NCBI GenBank assembly: GCA_026786065.1
Contig: JAJAYS010000206.1
Coordinates: forward strand, 1 to 8,111
DNA length: 8,111 nt
Source of the DNA: Polaromonas sp.
Lineage (GTDB): Bacteria; Pseudomonadota; Gammaproteobacteria; Burkholderiales; Burkholderiaceae_C
Direction: 5' to 3'
The notes under the pieces were generated by a model. That model was given only the letters and a program-made list of their open reading frames with translations. It was not told the origin of the DNA and did not search any database. A program made the position numbers and the translations under genes. The first letter of the stretch is position 1. Each line of letters opens with the position of its first letter. This document shows, in pieces, positions 7,241 through 8,111 of the stretch.

Positions 7241-8111
7241 TTACTTCTTGAGCAGCGAGCACTTAGAATCGGCGACCGTCGCGAAAGCCTGATCGCCCGG
7301 CACCTTGGCCACCATTTTGTAGTAGTCCCACGGCGTGCTCGACTCTTTGGCGCTCTTGACTTCAAACAGGTACATGTCGTGAATCATGCGGCCGTCGGCG
7401 CGGATCTGACCCTTGTTGTAGAAGTCGTCGATCTTCATGCTTTTGAGCGTGGACATCACTTTGTCGGCGTCGGTGGTTCCGGCTGTTTGCACGGCCTTCA
7501 GGTAGCTGGTCGTGGCGGAGTAGTTGGCCGCCTGGATGCTCGACGGCATGCGCTTGTATTTTTCAAAGAAGCGTTTGGCGAAGGCGCGTGACGCGTCGTC
7601 CTGATTCCAGTACCAGCTGTCGGCCAGTTGCAGTCCCTCGGTGTTGGCCAGGCCCAGGCTGTGCACGTCGTTGATGAAGACCAGCAGACCGGCGACCTTC
7701 ATGGTTTTGGTGATGCCGAACTCCTTGGCGGCTTTCATTGCGTTGGTGAAGTCGCCGCCGGCGTTGGCCAAGCCAAGGATTTGCGCCTTGGACGACTGGG
7801 CTTGCAGCAGGAAAGACGAAAAGTCGGACGCATTGAGCGGATGCCTGACGGTGCCGGTCACCGTGCCGCCATTGGCCTTGACGACCGCCGCCGTGTCGCC
7901 TTCAAGCGAATAGCCGAACGCATAGTCGGCGGTCAGGAAAAACCAGTTCTTGTTGCCGGCCTTGACCAGCGCCGTGCCAGCCACCTTGGCGAGCAACACC
8001 GTGTCGTAGGCATAGTGAACGCTGTAGGGCGTGGAGTCCTCATTGGTCAGGCGGGCCGAGCCGGCGCCGATGGCGATGAAGGGCCGTTTTTTCTCGGCCA
8101 TCACCTTGGAC
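7241..8111 (-). CDS. ABC transporter substrate-binding protein (type I periplasmic, LivJ/LivK-like), N-terminus outside the window
   Basis: About 289 residues of the C-terminal part are visible, and the frame is open through the right edge. The GTG and ATG at 8099-8104 are internal codons, not the start. The stretch fits the second half of the first lobe and the second lobe of a Peripla_BP_6-type protein: YDTVLLAKVAGTALVKAG, KNWFFLTADYAFGYSLEGDTAAVVKANGG, DFSSFLLQAQSSKAQILGLANAGGD, LQLADSWYW, ANYSATTSYLKAVQ, IRADGRMIHDMYLFEVK. The family is normally about 370-420 residues, so roughly 100 residues including the signal peptide are missing. The protein should act in the periplasm, delivering its ligand to LivH/LivM encoded just downstream. 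The ligand could be a branched-chain amino acid, an amide or an aromatic acid and is not readable here. A Cys near the C-terminus (DSKCSLLKK) is the only cysteine visible. Confidence 0.9.
   Translation of the reverse strand, partial: SKVMAEKKRPFIAIGAGSARLTNEDSTPYSVHYAYDTVLLAKVAGTALVKAGNKNWFFLTADYAFGYSLEGDTAAVVKANGGTVTGTVRHPLNASDFSSFLLQAQSSKAQILGLANAGGDFTNAMKAAKEFGITKTMKVAGLLVFINDVHSLGLANTEGLQLADSWYWNQDDASRAFAKRFFEKYKRMPSSIQAANYSATTSYLKAVQTAGTTDADKVMSTLKSMKIDDFYNKGQIRADGRMIHDMYLFEVKSAKESSTPWDYYKMVAKVPGDQAFATVADSKCSLLKK

Overview
The window looks like chromosomal DNA of a GC-rich betaproteobacterium, most likely Burkholderiales and probably Comamonadaceae (the Polaromonas/Rhodoferax/Variovorax/Acidovorax group). 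This is inferred from three things: the codon usage, a DbpA and a branched-chain-type ABC transporter of the style common there, and a degenerate intergenic element at 1951-2014 resembling a dispersed repeat I associate with that family. I see no phage, transposase, CRISPR, tRNA or rRNA. Most of it is ordinary housekeeping and transport DNA. The unusual part is a cluster of broken surface or membrane genes.

Layout, left to right: (1) 24-317 minus, the N-terminal, two-helix part of what looks like a PAP2-type membrane phosphatase, cut by a TAA stop beyond which the same frame still reads sensibly to the window edge. (2) 467-1939 plus, DEAD-box RNA helicase DbpA, complete, with all helicase motifs and the C-terminal RNA-binding domain. 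(3) 1951-2014, the repeat-like intergenic element. (4) 2030-2752 plus, a C-factor-like short-chain dehydrogenase/reductase. (5) 2852-3952 minus, a CAP/SCP-domain lipoprotein gene that is readable only across three reading-frame changes; each is repaired by adding one base, two of them in 5-base G/C runs. (6) 3953-4306, a 354-bp divergent intergenic region. (7) 4307-5179 plus, an intact transglutaminase-like cysteine protease family protein. (8) On the minus strand from the right edge: a type I periplasmic substrate-binding protein (7241 to beyond 8111), two tandem hairpins in the 97-bp gap, then LivH (6259-7143) and LivM (5234-6256).

Functional grouping: the binding protein, LivH and LivM form one transcription unit for a branched-chain amino-acid/amide-type (HAAT) importer. 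Its two ATPases are not downstream, because LivM runs tail to tail into the transglutaminase gene, so they must lie upstream of the binding protein or elsewhere. DbpA (23S rRNA maturation) and the SDR are codirectional but 90 bp apart with the repeat between them, so I would not assume an operon. The CAP and transglutaminase genes are divergent from a shared intergenic region.

I did not find a convincing undescribed system. The observations most worth checking are the triple-frameshifted CAP gene, the interrupted PAP2 gene, the double hairpin between the binding-protein and permease genes, and a possible leaderless dbpA transcript.
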